A DNA stretch of 64,000 nt, from positions 1,302,001 to 1,366,000 of the forward strand of contig OZ241896.1 of assembly GCA_965203565.1 (NCBI GenBank). Direction: 5' to 3'. This DNA comes from JAAXGX01 sp965203565 (GTDB lineage Bacteria; Acidobacteriota; Vicinamibacteria; Vicinamibacterales; UBA8438). A program made the position numbers and the translations under genes. Below, in pieces: positions 8,758 to 18,537 of the stretch; within the stretch, counting starts at the first letter, position 1; each line of letters opens with the position of its first letter. Under the pieces are notes generated by a model that saw only the letters and a program-made list of their open reading frames with translations, was not told where the DNA came from and ran no database searches.

Positions 8758-8784
8758 CGTCGCGCCGAGACGGGCGGGGCGCGT

Positions 8785-9603
8785 TCAGGCGATCAGCATC
8801 CCACCGTCGACGACGACGGTGCTCCCGGTCATGTAGGCCGAGGCCGGACTGGCGAGGAACAGCGCGAGCCGCGCGACGTCGTCCGGTTCGCCGATCCTGC
8901 CGAGCGGGAGGCTGGCCAGCAGCTGCCGCGTCATCGCCTCGACATCCATGCCGGGCGGCAGCGCGGGCGTCGCCTGCTCGGTCCCCGGCGTCTGGATGCC
9001 GCCCGGCGCGATCGCGTTGACGCGGACGCCCCGCGGCCCGAGCTCCTTCGCGAGCGACTTCGTCAGCATCACCACGCCCCCCTTCGAGGCGTCGTAGTGC
9101 ACGAGGTTGCCGACCGGCTTGAACGCGTCGACCGACGCGATGTTGACGATCGCGCCGCCGCGGCCCGACTCGGCCATCTCCCGGGCCGCGGCCTGGGCGG
9201 CGAAGAACAGCCCCTTGAGGTTCAGGTTCAGGGTGCGGTCCCACACGTCCTCGGTCAGATCCAGCGCCGGCGTCATCGGGTAGATCCCGGCGTTGTTCAC
9301 CAGCACGTCGATTCGGCCGTGCTCCGCCTTCGCGGCCAGGATCGGCTCGACTGCGCCCGCCGCCGTGGAGACGTCGGAGACGCAGTCGCTCGCCGCGCGG
9401 CCCCGGCCCCGCATCTCGTCGCGGACCGACCGGACGGTCTCGGCGTCGATGTCGGAGAGGACGAGCGTGGCGCCGGCCTCGGAAAGCCGGCCTGCGATGG
9501 CCAGCCCGATCCCCTTGGCGGCGCCGGTGACCACGGCCACCTTGCCGGTCAGGTCGTACAGCTCGGATATCGTCTGTTCCCGGGGCGCTTTCGCTTCGGT
9601 CAT
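8785..9603 (-). CDS. Short-chain dehydrogenase/reductase (SDR)
   Basis: This classical SDR has 272 residues. It shows the Rossmann cofactor motif TGAAKGIG (residues about 26-33), the structural motif NNAG, and the catalytic Ser and YxxxK (IASVDAFKPVGNLVHYDASK). Conserved PGGIQTPG and the C-terminal MTGSTVVVDGGM are typical of the fabG/glucose-dehydrogenase-like branch. An aspartate after the second strand (SDIDAETV) suggests an NAD preference. The ATG at 9603 is preceded by AGGAAAGGA. The substrate cannot be told from the sequence. It stands alone between the receptor relic and the divergently read RTX leader. Confidence 0.88.
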   Translation of the reverse strand: MTEAKAPREQTISELYDLTGKVAVVTGAAKGIGLAIAGRLSEAGATLVLSDIDAETVRSVRDEMRGRGRAASDCVSDVSTAAGAVEPILAAKAEHGRIDVLVNNAGIYPMTPALDLTEDVWDRTLNLNLKGLFFAAQAAAREMAESGRGGAIVNIASVDAFKPVGNLVHYDASKGGVVMLTKSLAKELGPRGVRVNAIAPGGIQTPGTEQATPALPPGMDVEAMTRQLLASLPLGRIGEPDDVARLALFLASPASAYMTGSTVVVDGGMLIA

Positions 9604-9752
9604 GGCAGTCCTTTCCTGATGCTTCGCCGTCGGGGACGTAGGATATCACTTGAGCGGGTCGCGAACCCGCAGCCCGGGAAACCGGAGCGAAGTCGCGGTC
9701 AAGCGTCCAGAGCTCGCTGGCGCCGTGCTCGACCGCCAGGGTGATTCGCCTC

Positions 9753-9782
9753 TTGACAGCCCGGCCGGAACGCGCGTAGGCT
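9753..9782 (+). promoter_or_regulatory. RTX leader promoter, copy 1
   Basis: TTGACA (9753-9758), an 18-bp spacer, then TAGGCT (9777-9782). The same promoter with the same spacing occurs before the second and third RTX genes. Only 8 bp separate the -10 from the ATG of the small leader ORF. The stretch 9604-9752 upstream holds the SDR ribosome-binding site and nothing else I recognise. Confidence 0.65.
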
Positions 9783-9790
9783 ACGCGGCG

Positions 9791-9835
9791 ATGATGGGCG
9801 CGCCTCTCTTCGTCTCGTCTCGTCTCGATTTTTAG
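9791..9835 (+). CDS. Small leader ORF 1 (14 codons) over a TCTCG repeat
   Basis: The peptide reads MMGAPLFVSSRLDF. Its body is encoded by three TCTCG units (9813-9827), which give one VSSRL pentapeptide. The ATG lies 8 bp after the -10, so transcription should start at or within 2 nt of it, making it a candidate leaderless ORF. Homologous ORFs of 19 and 32 codons precede the other two RTX genes. Translation is unproven; the conservation of start, frame and DF-stop is what supports it. Confidence 0.45.
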   Translation: MMGAPLFVSSRLDF

Positions 9836-9859
9836 CCCTTATCACAAATTCCATCGTCG

Positions 9860-9884
9860 CGCAAGCGAAGCGTTTTCGCCTGCG
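9860..9884 (+). promoter_or_regulatory. Conserved leader hairpin, copy 1
   Basis: The arms CGCAAGCGAA and TTCGCCTGCG pair with one mismatch around a 5-nt loop (GCGTT). The sequence is identical in the other two RTX leaders (14701-14725 and 18661-18685). It lies 24 nt after the leader ORF stop and about 170 nt before the RTX start. It could be an attenuator-type or mRNA-stability element. Confidence 0.55.
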
Positions 9885-10054
9885 GGCGCTGGTGCTGCGC
9901 CTGCCTGGCGCCGCTGTCGCTCCGGCGGCCGTCCGCGCCATCGGTCCGCTCGTTCGAGAGCGGGTACGTCCCCGACCGGGGCGGCCGGCTCGGGGATTTG
10001 CAAGTTCGCGGTGAACCTGACTGAATGAAGCATCTTTGAAGTGGAGGAACAGCC

Positions 10055-13000
10055 ATGGCGATTCTGCAAGGAACGACCGGCAACGACACACTCACCGGCA
10101 CTTCCGGCAACGACTATCTGTATGGGCATGGCGGCGCGGACACGCTGCGGGGCGGCGGCGGCGGCGACTGGCTGGAGGGCGGTCCGGGGTCGGACAGCCT
10201 GTATGGGGGCGCGGACAACGACGCGCTCATGGGCGGGGCCGATCCGGATCTGCTGGACGGCGGCCCCGGTGATCGTGATTCGGTGGGGTACAAGCACTCG
10301 CCTGCGGGAGTGACGGTGACGCTGCCGGAAAGCGGGACGAGCACGGGCGTCGGGGGCGATGCGCAGGGGGACACGATCCGGGGCGTCGAGCACGTCGGAG
10401 GTTCGGAGCACGACGATGCGCTGACGGGCAATTCGCAGGACAACCACCTGCATGGGCTTGGCGGCGTCGATGTGCTATTGGGCAAGGGCGGCAACGACTA
10501 TCTGGTTGGCGGGGATGACGGCGACAGGTTGGACGGCGGCCCTGGCTGGGACTCGGTGAGCTACGCGGGGTCGAACGTGGGCGTGAAGCTGGACTTCGTC
10601 GCCGGCTCGATAAAGGACGGTCATGCGGAGGGGGACTCGCTCGTGAGCATCGAGCGCATTGTGGGCTCGTCGCACGGCGACAGCATCAATGGCGGCTCTG
10701 GCGGCGACGTTTTCGTGGGGGACGGCGGCGCGGACACGCTGTGGGGCGGCGGTGGCCACGACTGGCTGGAGGGCGGTCCGGGGTCGGACAGCCTGTATGG
10801 GGGCGCGGACAACGACGCGCTCATGGGCGGGGCCGACCCGGATCTGCTGGACGGCGGCTCCGGCGATGATTCGGTGGGGTACGAGCACTCGCCTGCGGGA
10901 GTGACGGTGACGCTGCCGGAAAGCGGGACGAGCACGGGCGTCGGGGGCGATGCGCAGGGGGACACGATCCGGGGCGTCGAGCACGTCGGAGGTTCGGGGC
11001 ACGACGATGCGCTGACAGGCAATTCGCAGGTCAACCACTTGTATGGGCTTGGCGGCGCGGACACGCTGCGGGGCGGTGGCGGCAACGACTTGATCGAGGG
11101 CGGCGCGGGCGCCGACAGTCTGGTCGGCGGGACGGGTTTCGACTCGGTGCACTACGGGAGTTCGAACGCTGGCGTGACGGCGAGCCTCAAAGATGGGAGG
11201 GCGTCCGGGGGGCATGCGAGCGGCGTCTCAACCCGTGACACGATCGAAGGATTTGAAGCAATCGCTGGCTCGCCGTACAGCGACAGTCTGACAGGCGATT
11301 CGGGATACAACCACCTGAATGGCGGCGCCGGTAACGACACTCTGGAGGGGGAGGGCGGCGTCGACATACTCGGCGGCGGCGCGGGCGCGGACGTTCTGGA
11401 TGGCGGCGAAGGCTGGGACACGGCGGGGTATTGGGGTTCGCCCGCTGGCGTGACGGTGAGCTTGGTTGCGGGCACGACGCCGCAGGGCGGCGATGCGGCG
11501 GACGATGCGGGGAACGGCGACACGCTTCGGAGCATCGAGCGGGTTGAAGGGTCAGCGCACAACGACGTGTTGACGGGCGACTCGGAGGAAAACGCTCTCT
11601 TGGGGCATGGCGGCGCGGACACGCTGCGGGGCGGCGGCGGCCACGACTGGCTGGAGGGCGGTCCGGGGTCGGACAGCCTGTATGGGGGCGCGGACAACGA
11701 CGCGCTCATGGGCGGGGCCGACCCGGATCTGCTGGACGGCGGCTCCGGCGATGATTCGGTGGGGTACGAGCACTCGCCTGCGGGAGTGACGGTGACGCTG
11801 CCGGAAAGCGGGACGAGCACGGGCGTCGGGGGCGATGCGCAGGGGGACACGATCCGGGGCGTCGAGCACGTCGGAGGTTCGGGGCACGACGATGCGCTGA
11901 CGGGCAATTCGCAGGTCAACCACTTGTATGGGCTTGGCGGCGCGGACACGCTGCGGGGCGGTGGCGGCAACGACTTGATCGAGGGCGGCGCGGGCGCCGA
12001 CAGTCTGGTCGGCGGGACGGGTTTCGACTCGGTGCACTACGGGAGTTCGAACGCTGGCGTGACGGCGAGCCTCAAAGATGGGAGGGCGTCCGGGGGGCAT
12101 GCGAGCGGCGTCTCAACCCGTGACACGATCGAAGGATTTGAAGCAATCGCTGGCTCGCCGTACAGCGACAGTCTGACAGGCGATTCGGGATACAACCACC
12201 TGAATGGCGGCGCCGGTAACGACACTCTGGAGGGGGAGGGCGGCGTCGACATACTCGGCGGCGGCGCGGGCGCGGACGTTCTGGATGGCGGCGAAGGCTG
12301 GGACACGGCGGGGTATTGGGGTTCGCCCGCTGGCGTGACGGTGAGCTTGGTTGCGGGCACGACGCCGCAGGGCGGCGATGCGGCGGACGATGCGGGGAAC
12401 GGCGACACGCTTCGGAGCATCGAGCGGGTTGAAGGGTCAGCGCACAACGACGTGTTGACGGGCGACTCGGAGGAAAACGCTCTCTTGGGGCATGGCGGCG
12501 CGGACACGCTGCGGGGCGGCGGCGGCGGCGACTGGCTGGAGGGCGGTCCGGGGTCGGACAGCCTGTATGGGGGCGCGGACAACGACGCGCTCATGGGCGG
12601 GGCCGATCCGGATCTGCTGGACGGCGGCCCCGGTGATCGTGATTCGGTGGGGTACGAGCACTCGCCTGCGGGAGTGACGGTGACGCTGCCGGAAAGCGGG
12701 ACGAGCACGGGCGTCGGGGGCGATGCGCAGGGGGACACGATCCGGGGCGTCGAGCACGTCGGAGGTTCGGGGCACGACGATGCGCTGACGGGCAATTCGC
12801 AGGACAACCACCTGCATGGGCTTGGCGGCGTCGATGTGCTGTTGGGCAAGGGCGGCAACGACTATCTGGTTGGCGGGGATGACGGCGACAGGTTGGACGG
12901 CGGCCCTGGCTGGGACTCGGTGAGCTACGCGGGGTCGAACGTGGGCGTGAAGCTGGACTTCGTCGCCGGCTCGATAAAGGACGGTCATGCGGAGGGGGAC

Positions 13001-14452
13001 TCGCTCGTGAGCATCGAGCGCATTGTGGGCTCGTCGCACGGCGACAGCATCAATGGCGGCTCTGGCGGCGACGTTTTCGTGGGGGACGGCGGCGCGGACA
13101 CGCTGCGGGGCGGCGGCGGCCACGACTGGCTGGAGGGCGGTCCGGGGTCGGACAGCCTGTATGGGGGCGCGGACAACGACGCGCTCATGGGCGGGGCCGA
13201 TCCGGATCTGCTGGACGGCGGCTCCGGCGATGATTCGGTGGGGTACGAGCACTCGCCTGCGGGAGTGACGGTGACGCTGCCGGAAAGCGGGACGAGCACG
13301 GGCGTCGGGGGCGATGCGCAGGGGGACACGATCCGGGGCGTCGAGCACGTCGGAGGTTCGGGGCACGACGATGCGCTGACGGGCAATTCGCAGGACAACC
13401 ACCTGCATGGTCTTGCCGGCGTCGATGTGCTGCGGGGCGAGGGCGGTAACGATTGGCTCGAGGGCGGCGCCGGGGCGGATAGTCTGTACGGCGGCTCCGG
13501 CTGGGACACGGCGGCCTACTACTTCTCGAAAGAAGGCGTGACGGTGAGCCTGGTTGCGGGCACGACGCCGACGGGCGGCGATGCGGCGAATGACGTGCTC
13601 AGCGGGTTCGAGGCGATCCACGGGTCGGAGTCCGGAGACGATCGCTTGGCTGGTGACTCGGGGAACAACCATCTGGTCGGTTACGGCGGCTCGGACACGC
13701 TGCGGGGCGGTGGCGGCGCCGACCGGCTCATAGGCGGGAGTGGAGCGGACAGGCTGTATGGCGAGGCGGACGGCGACACGCTCGAAGGCGGGGCGGGAGC
13801 GGACTGGCTGGATGGCGGCCTGGGCGATGACACGGTGAGTTACGCGGCTTCGGACGCCTCGGTCGCAGTGAACCTCTCCCGGGACACGGCGGGCAATGCG
13901 GCGGGGGCAGGGCATGCGGCGGGGGACACGATCAGCGGCTTCGAGAACGTCGTCGGATCGAAGCACAACGACGACCTGCGGGGCGATGAGGGAAGCAACG
14001 CGTTGAGCGGCGGCGACGGCAAGGACTGGATCTCCGGCGACGGCGGGAACGACGAGTTGCGCGGCGGCGGCGGCGACGATCGGCTGATAGGCGGCGGGGG
14101 CGCGGACACGCTGTGGGGCGAGTCCGGGGCGGATCTGTTCGCGTTCGTTGCGGCGACCGACTCGACGTCCGGGACGCGGGATCTGATCAAGGACTTCAAG
14201 TCGAGCGAGGGCGACCGGATCGATCTGTCCGATCTGACCGGATTCGGGGACGAGGAGTCCACGTTCAGGTTCATTGCGGGGCTCACGTTTTCGAACCGGG
14301 CTGGCGAGGTGCGTTACGCGCAGCGGACGGAGTCGGGAACTGCATACACGGACGTGTTCGGGGATGCGGACGGGAACGGCGCGGCGGATTTCATGGTGAC
14401 GCTGGTCGGGACCCACGACCTGACGGCGAGCGACTTCTATCTGGGCAGTTGA
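10055..14452 (+). CDS. RTX calcium-binding repeat protein 1, type I secreted
   Basis: The protein has 1465 residues. The ATG follows GGAGG at ideal spacing. It starts MAILQGTTGNDTLTG and consists almost wholly of blocks of GGxGxDxLx nonapeptides (parallel beta-roll, Ca-binding) alternating with about 50-residue linkers (SPAGVTVTLPESGTSTG). There is no N-terminal signal. The C-terminal 120 residues (LFAFVAATDSTSGTRDLIKDF, ending DFYLGS) resemble the serralysin-type C-terminal domain that carries the type I secretion signal. No catalytic domain is visible, so it is probably a surface or extracellular matrix/adhesion protein. Large internal repeats are present: an 885-bp block (10756-11640) repeated at 11641-12525, and 10127 to about 11030 repeated 2364 bp downstream. 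No type I secretion genes lie in the window. Confidence 0.9.
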   Translation: MAILQGTTGNDTLTGTSGNDYLYGHGGADTLRGGGGGDWLEGGPGSDSLYGGADNDALMGGADPDLLDGGPGDRDSVGYKHSPAGVTVTLPESGTSTGVGGDAQGDTIRGVEHVGGSEHDDALTGNSQDNHLHGLGGVDVLLGKGGNDYLVGGDDGDRLDGGPGWDSVSYAGSNVGVKLDFVAGSIKDGHAEGDSLVSIERIVGSSHGDSINGGSGGDVFVGDGGADTLWGGGGHDWLEGGPGSDSLYGGADNDALMGGADPDLLDGGSGDDSVGYEHSPAGVTVTLPESGTSTGVGGDAQGDTIRGVEHVGGSGHDDALTGNSQVNHLYGLGGADTLRGGGGNDLIEGGAGADSLVGGTGFDSVHYGSSNAGVTASLKDGRASGGHASGVSTRDTIEGFEAIAGSPYSDSLTGDSGYNHLNGGAGNDTLEGEGGVDILGGGAGADVLDGGEGWDTAGYWGSPAGVTVSLVAGTTPQGGDAADDAGNGDTLRSIERVEGSAHNDVLTGDSEENALLGHGGADTLRGGGGHDWLEGGPGSDSLYGGADNDALMGGADPDLLDGGSGDDSVGYEHSPAGVTVTLPESGTSTGVGGDAQGDTIRGVEHVGGSGHDDALTGNSQVNHLYGLGGADTLRGGGGNDLIEGGAGADSLVGGTGFDSVHYGSSNAGVTASLKDGRASGGHASGVSTRDTIEGFEAIAGSPYSDSLTGDSGYNHLNGGAGNDTLEGEGGVDILGGGAGADVLDGGEGWDTAGYWGSPAGVTVSLVAGTTPQGGDAADDAGNGDTLRSIERVEGSAHNDVLTGDSEENALLGHGGADTLRGGGGGDWLEGGPGSDSLYGGADNDALMGGADPDLLDGGPGDRDSVGYEHSPAGVTVTLPESGTSTGVGGDAQGDTIRGVEHVGGSGHDDALTGNSQDNHLHGLGGVDVLLGKGGNDYLVGGDDGDRLDGGPGWDSVSYAGSNVGVKLDFVAGSIKDGHAEGDSLVSIERIVGSSHGDSINGGSGGDVFVGDGGADTLRGGGGHDWLEGGPGSDSLYGGADNDALMGGADPDLLDGGSGDDSVGYEHSPAGVTVTLPESGTSTGVGGDAQGDTIRGVEHVGGSGHDDALTGNSQDNHLHGLAGVDVLRGEGGNDWLEGGAGADSLYGGSGWDTAAYYFSKEGVTVSLVAGTTPTGGDAANDVLSGFEAIHGSESGDDRLAGDSGNNHLVGYGGSDTLRGGGGADRLIGGSGADRLYGEADGDTLEGGAGADWLDGGLGDDTVSYAASDASVAVNLSRDTAGNAAGAGHAAGDTISGFENVVGSKHNDDLRGDEGSNALSGGDGKDWISGDGGNDELRGGGGDDRLIGGGGADTLWGESGADLFAFVAATDSTSGTRDLIKDFKSSEGDRIDLSDLTGFGDEESTFRFIAGLTFSNRAGEVRYAQRTESGTAYTDVFGDADGNGAADFMVTLVGTHDLTASDFYLGS

Positions 14453-14489
14453 TCGCGCCGGCGTCCCGCGCGGGGGCGGGGCCAAGTTC

Positions 14490-14515
14490 GGTCAGCCGAA
14501 GAGTGCGGCGCAGCG
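14490..14515 (-). pseudogene. 26-bp stub of a hupE 3' end
   Basis: Just after the RTX1 stop, the sequence matches the last codons and stop of the intact hupE gene at 22742-22767 with one difference. A longer relic occupies the same place after RTX2. It is the scar left by duplication of an RTX-hupE unit followed by deletion. Confidence 0.7.
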
Positions 14516-14578
14516 CATCCCCGTCTCGGCGGTCGGACCTGCGCGTGCGTGGCGATCAGGGAATCGGCGATTCGCCTC

Positions 14579-14608
14579 TTGACATCCCTGCCTGAACGCG
14601 CGTAGGCT
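14579..14608 (+). promoter_or_regulatory. RTX leader promoter, copy 2
   Basis: TTGACA (14579-14584), 18-bp spacer, TAGGCT (14603-14608); 8 bp to the ATG of leader ORF 2. It is identical in layout to copies 1 and 3. Confidence 0.65.
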
Positions 14609-14616
14609 ACGTGGCG

Positions 14617-14676
14617 ATGACCGGCGCGCGTCTCTCCGTCTCGTCTCGTCTCGTCTCGTCTCGTCTCGATTTTTAG
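14617..14676 (+). CDS. Small leader ORF 2 (19 codons) over a TCTCG repeat
   Basis: The peptide reads MTGARLSVSSRLVSSRLDF. Six TCTCG units (14639-14668) encode two VSSRL pentapeptides. The ATG sits 8 bp after the -10, so the ORF is a leaderless candidate. The unit number keeps the reading frame and the DF-stop. Confidence 0.45.
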   Translation: MTGARLSVSSRLVSSRLDF

Positions 14677-14700
14677 CCTCTATCACAAATTCCATCGCCG

Positions 14701-14725
14701 CGCAAGCGAAGCGTTTTCGCCTGCG
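14701..14725 (+). promoter_or_regulatory. Conserved leader hairpin, copy 2
   Basis: The sequence and spacing are identical to the hairpin at 9860-9884: arms CGCAAGCGAA and TTCGCCTGCG, 24 nt after the small ORF stop. Confidence 0.55.
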
Positions 14726-14899
14726 GGCGCTGGTGGTGCGCCTGCCTGTCGCCGCGGTCGCTCCGGCGGCCGTCCGCGCCACCGGTCCGCTCGTTCGAGG
14801 GTGGCGGGCCCGTTCCCTGGCCGGGGCAGCCGGCACTGGGATTCTGCACGTTCACGGAAACCTGATTGAACGAAACGCTTTTGAAATGGAGGAACAGCC

Positions 14900-17800
14900 A
14901 TGGCGATTTGGAGAGGGGATAACAACAACAACACACTCATCGGCGCCTCTGAAAACGACGAGCTGTATGGTCTTGACGGCGCCGACACGCTCGACGGCGG
15001 CGCGGGCCGGGACAGTCTGTACGGCGGCCCCGGCGCGGACGATCTTGTGGGCGGTGCGGACGGGGACGTTCTGGACGGCGGTCTTGGCAATGATACGGCG
15101 AACTACTGGAGTTCAAATGACGGCGTGCGGGTGACGGCGCCGGGAGCTGGCGCGTCGAGTACGGGCGAAGGCGGCCATGCGGCAGGGGACACGCTCCGGA
15201 ACGTTGAGCACATCTCTGGTTCGCGGCATGCCGACAGTCTGACGGGCAGTTCGGGGAACAACTCGCTGTATGGTCTGGGCGGCGAGGACACGCTGCGGGG
15301 CGGGGACGGCAACGACGTTCTCCAGGGCGGCGCGGAGGGCGACGTTCTGGACGGCGGCCCGGGCTGGGACGCGTTGTCGTATTGGGGGGAGGCCACCGGG
15401 GTGACGGTGGCGTTGCCGGAAGAAGGCGCCGAGCCCAATACGGCGTCCGGGGGGCATGCGGGCGGCGACAAGATCAGCGGATTCGAGGCGGTCTACGGGT
15501 CGAAGTCTGGAGACAGTTTGACCGGCAACTCGGGGAACAATCATCTGGTCGGTTACGGCGGCGTGGACACGATCGACGGCGGGAGGGGCAACGACGTTCT
15601 CAGTGGCGGTGCGGAAGGGGATAGTCTGGTCGGCGGCGACGGCCTGGACGAGGTGACCTACTGGGGTTCGGACGCCGGAGTGACGGTGACGCTGCCGGAA
15701 GATGGCGTGACGAAGACGATTGCACGTTCCGAATCCAGGGGGCATGCGGCCGGCGACAAGCTTAGCGGGTTCGAGGACCTGACCGGTTCGTATCGGTACG
15801 ACGACAGCCTCACGGGCAACTCGGGGAGCAACGAGCTGTTGGGTCTGGGCGGCGAGGACACGCTGCGGGGCGAGGGCGGCGCCGACACGCTCGACGGCGG
15901 CGCGGGCCGGGACAGTCTGTACGGCGGCCCCGGCGCGGACGTTCTTGTGGGCGGTGCGGACAGAGACAACTTGGACGGCGGTCTTGGCGATGATACGGCG
16001 AGCTACTGGAGTTCGAACGACGGCGTGCGGGTGACGGCGCCGGGAGCTGGCGCGTCGAGTACGGGCGAAGGCGGCCATGCGGGAGGGGACACGCTCCGGA
16101 ACGTTGAGCACATCTCTGGTTCGCAGCACAAGGATGTGCTGACGGGCAACTCGGGGAGCAACGAGCTGTTGGGTCTGGGCGGCGAGGACACGCTGCGGGG
16201 CGAGGGCGGCGCCGACACGCTCGACGGCGGCGCGGGGCAGGACAGTCTGTACGGCGGCCCCGGCTCGGACGATCTTGTGGGGAGTTGACCACGGTGTCCT
16301 CCCGGATCGGCCGCACGTCTGTACGGCGGCCCCGGCTCGGACGATCTTGTGGGCGGTGCGGACGGAGACATCCTGGACGGCGGTCTTGGCAATGACACGG
16401 CGAACTACTGGAGTTCGAACGACGGCGTGCGGGTGACGGCGCCGGGAGCTGGCGCGTCGAGTACGGGCGAAGGCGGCCATGCGGGAGGGGACACGCTCCG
16501 GAACGTTGAGCACATCTCTGGTTCGCAGCACGAGGATGCGCTGACGGGCAACTCCGAGAACAACTCGCTGTATGGTCTGGGCGGCGAGGACACGCTGCGG
16601 GGCGGGGACGGCAACGACTATCTGGTTGGCGGCGCGGACCCGGACAGTCTGGAAGGCGGAGACGGCTGGGACACTGCCTCCTACTACGGTTCGAATGAAG
16701 GCGTGACGGTGAGCTTGGTTGCGGGCACGACACCGAGGGGCGGCGATGCGGCGGATGACACGCTCAGCGGGTTCGAGGCGGTCTACGGGTCGGAGTCCGG
16801 AGGCGACCGTTTGACCGGCAACTCGGGGAACAATCATCTGGTCGGTTACGGCGGCGTGGACACGATCGATGGCGGGAGGGGCAACGACGTTCTCAGTGGC
16901 GGTGCGGACCCGGACAGTCTGGACGGCGGCGACGGCCGGGACGAGGTGACCTACTGGAGTTCGGACGCCGGAGTGACGGTGACGCTGCCGGAAGCTGGTT
17001 TGACGAAGACGATCGCCTCCGACTCCGGGGGGCATGCGGCCGGCGACGCGCTTCGCGGGTTCGAGGACCTGACGGGTTCGTATGAGCACGCCGACAGCCT
17101 CACGGGCAACTCCGAGGACAACAGACTGCGTGGGCTGGGCGGTGCGGACGCGCTGTATGGCAAAGGCGGCAACGACTGGTTGGAAGGCGGCGCGGAGCAG
17201 GACAGCCTGTACGGCGGTGCTGACAACGACACGCTCGAAGGCGGGGCGGGAGCGGACTGGCTGGATGGCGGCCTGGGCGATGACACGGTGAGCTACGCGG
17301 GTTCGGACGCCTCGGTCGCAGTGAACCTCTCCCGGGACACGGCGGGCAATGCGGCGGGGGCAGGGCATGCGGCGGGGGACACGATCAGCGGCTTCGAGAA
17401 CGTCGTCGGATCGAAGCACAACGACGACCTGCGGGGCGATGAGGGAAGCAACGCGTTGAGCGGCGGCGACGGCAAGGACTGGATCTCCGGCGACAGGGGA
17501 AACGACGAGTTGCGCGGCGGCGGCGGCAACGATCGGCTGATAGGCGGCGGGGGCGCGGACACGCTGTGGGGCGAGGCCGGGGCGGATCTGTTCGCGTTCG
17601 TTGCGGCGACCGACTCGACGTCCGGGACGCGGGATCTGATCAAGGACTTCGAGTCGAGCGAGGGCGACCGGATCGATCTGTCCGATCTGACCGGATTCGG
17701 GGACGAGGAGTCCACGTTCAGGTTCATTGCGGGGCTCACGTTTTCGAACCGGGCTGGCGAGGTGCGTTACGCGCAGCGGACGGAGTCGGGGACCGCATAC

Positions 17801-17905
17801 ACGGACGTGTTCGGGGATGCGGACGGGAACGGCGCGGCGGATTTCATGGTGACGCTGGTCGGGACCCACGACCTGACGGCGAGCGATTTCTATCTGGGCA
17901 GTTGA
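14900..17905 (+). pseudogene. RTX calcium-binding repeat protein 2, interrupted by an in-frame stop
   Basis: A single frame runs from the ATG at 14900 (after GGAGG) to 17905, about 1001 codons, but TGA at 16286-16288 interrupts it. The stop lies in a 72-bp insertion: a 36-bp segment (16246-16281) is repeated exactly at 16318-16353, with 36 bp of unrelated sequence between. Because 72 is a multiple of three, the frame resumes perfectly after it. The N-terminal part is MAIWRGDNNNNTLIG followed by RTX nonapeptides. The C-terminal part has the same type I secretion domain as RTX1 and RTX3 (ending DFYLGS). Translation from 14900 would give 462 residues without the secretion signal, so no secreted product is expected unless the stop is read through. 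Confidence 0.85.
16246..16353. repeat. 36-bp duplication flanking a 36-bp insert with a stop codon
   Basis: The exact repeats 16246-16281 and 16318-16353 begin TCTGTACGGCGGCCCCGG and end CTTGTGGG. The spacer 16282-16317 is not RTX-like and brings in TGA at 16286. It looks like a template-switch or slippage event in a repetitive gene. An assembly error is possible but would not easily add novel sequence. Confidence 0.8.
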
Positions 17906-17944
17906 TCGCGCCGGCGTCCCGCGCGGGGGCGGGGCCACGTTCGG

Positions 17945-18341
17945 TCAGCCGAAGAGCGCGGCGCAGCGCTGCAGGAGCCAGAAGGAGGCGAACGCGCCGA
18001 TCGTGCAGGCGAGAACGGCGCGCATCCAGGGGCGCGAGCGGACGCGGAGCGCCTGCGTCGCCCGGAGCAGGGCGGTCGCGGCGGCGATGAAGGCGATCTG
18101 GCCCGCCTCGACACCAAGGTTGAACGCGAGCAGGGCCAGCGGGACGTCGCCTGTCGGGAGGCCGATCTGCGACAGCGCGCCGGCGAACCCGAAGCCGTGC
18201 AGCAGGCCGAAGGTGAACGCCGCGAGCCAGGGCTTGCGGGCGGTGAGGCCGCCGGTCCCGCGGTCGCGCCGGGCGATCTCGACGGCCAGCAGCCGTGACG
18301 TTCGACCCGTCCGAGAAGGCGACCCGGACGAGCGCGTCCAG
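17945..18341 (-). pseudogene. hupE relic with internal deletion
   Basis: 17945-18292 is nearly identical to 22743-23090 of the intact hupE (its 3' 348 bp). 18294-18341 then matches 23375 onwards, so about 284 bp are deleted internally. The remainder to about 18430 shows no gene I recognise. The relic sits after RTX2 exactly as the intact hupE sits after RTX3. Confidence 0.85.
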
Positions 18342-18499
18342 TGGCAACCCGATGGTCACCGCCATCGACCGCCGGCATCGGCTTCGACCCGATTGACGAA
18401 CGCTCGGCAAGTCGGGCGGCCCGTCAACGGCGAGAGCATCCCCGTCTCGGCGGTTGGACCTGCGCGTGCGTGGCGATCAGGAAATCGGCGATTCGCCTC

Positions 18500-18529
18500 T
18501 TGACATCCCGACAGGAACGCGCGTAGGCT
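18500..18529 (+). promoter_or_regulatory. RTX leader promoter, copy 3
   Basis: TTGACA (18500-18505), 18-bp spacer, TAGGCT (18524-18529), 8 bp to the leader ORF ATG. The layout matches copies 1 and 2. Confidence 0.65.
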
Positions 18530-18537
18530 ACGCAGCG

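Noticed and set aside
16349..17905. Second half of RTX2 as an independent gene starting at 16349
   Set aside because: The frame is continuous with the upstream half apart from the 72-bp insertion. There is no ribosome-binding site or promoter, and the start falls inside a repeat.
17908..17940. CCCGCGCGGG palindrome after the RTX stops as a terminator
   Set aside because: It is a palindrome without a loop or T tract in very GC-rich DNA, so the evidence is too weak to call.
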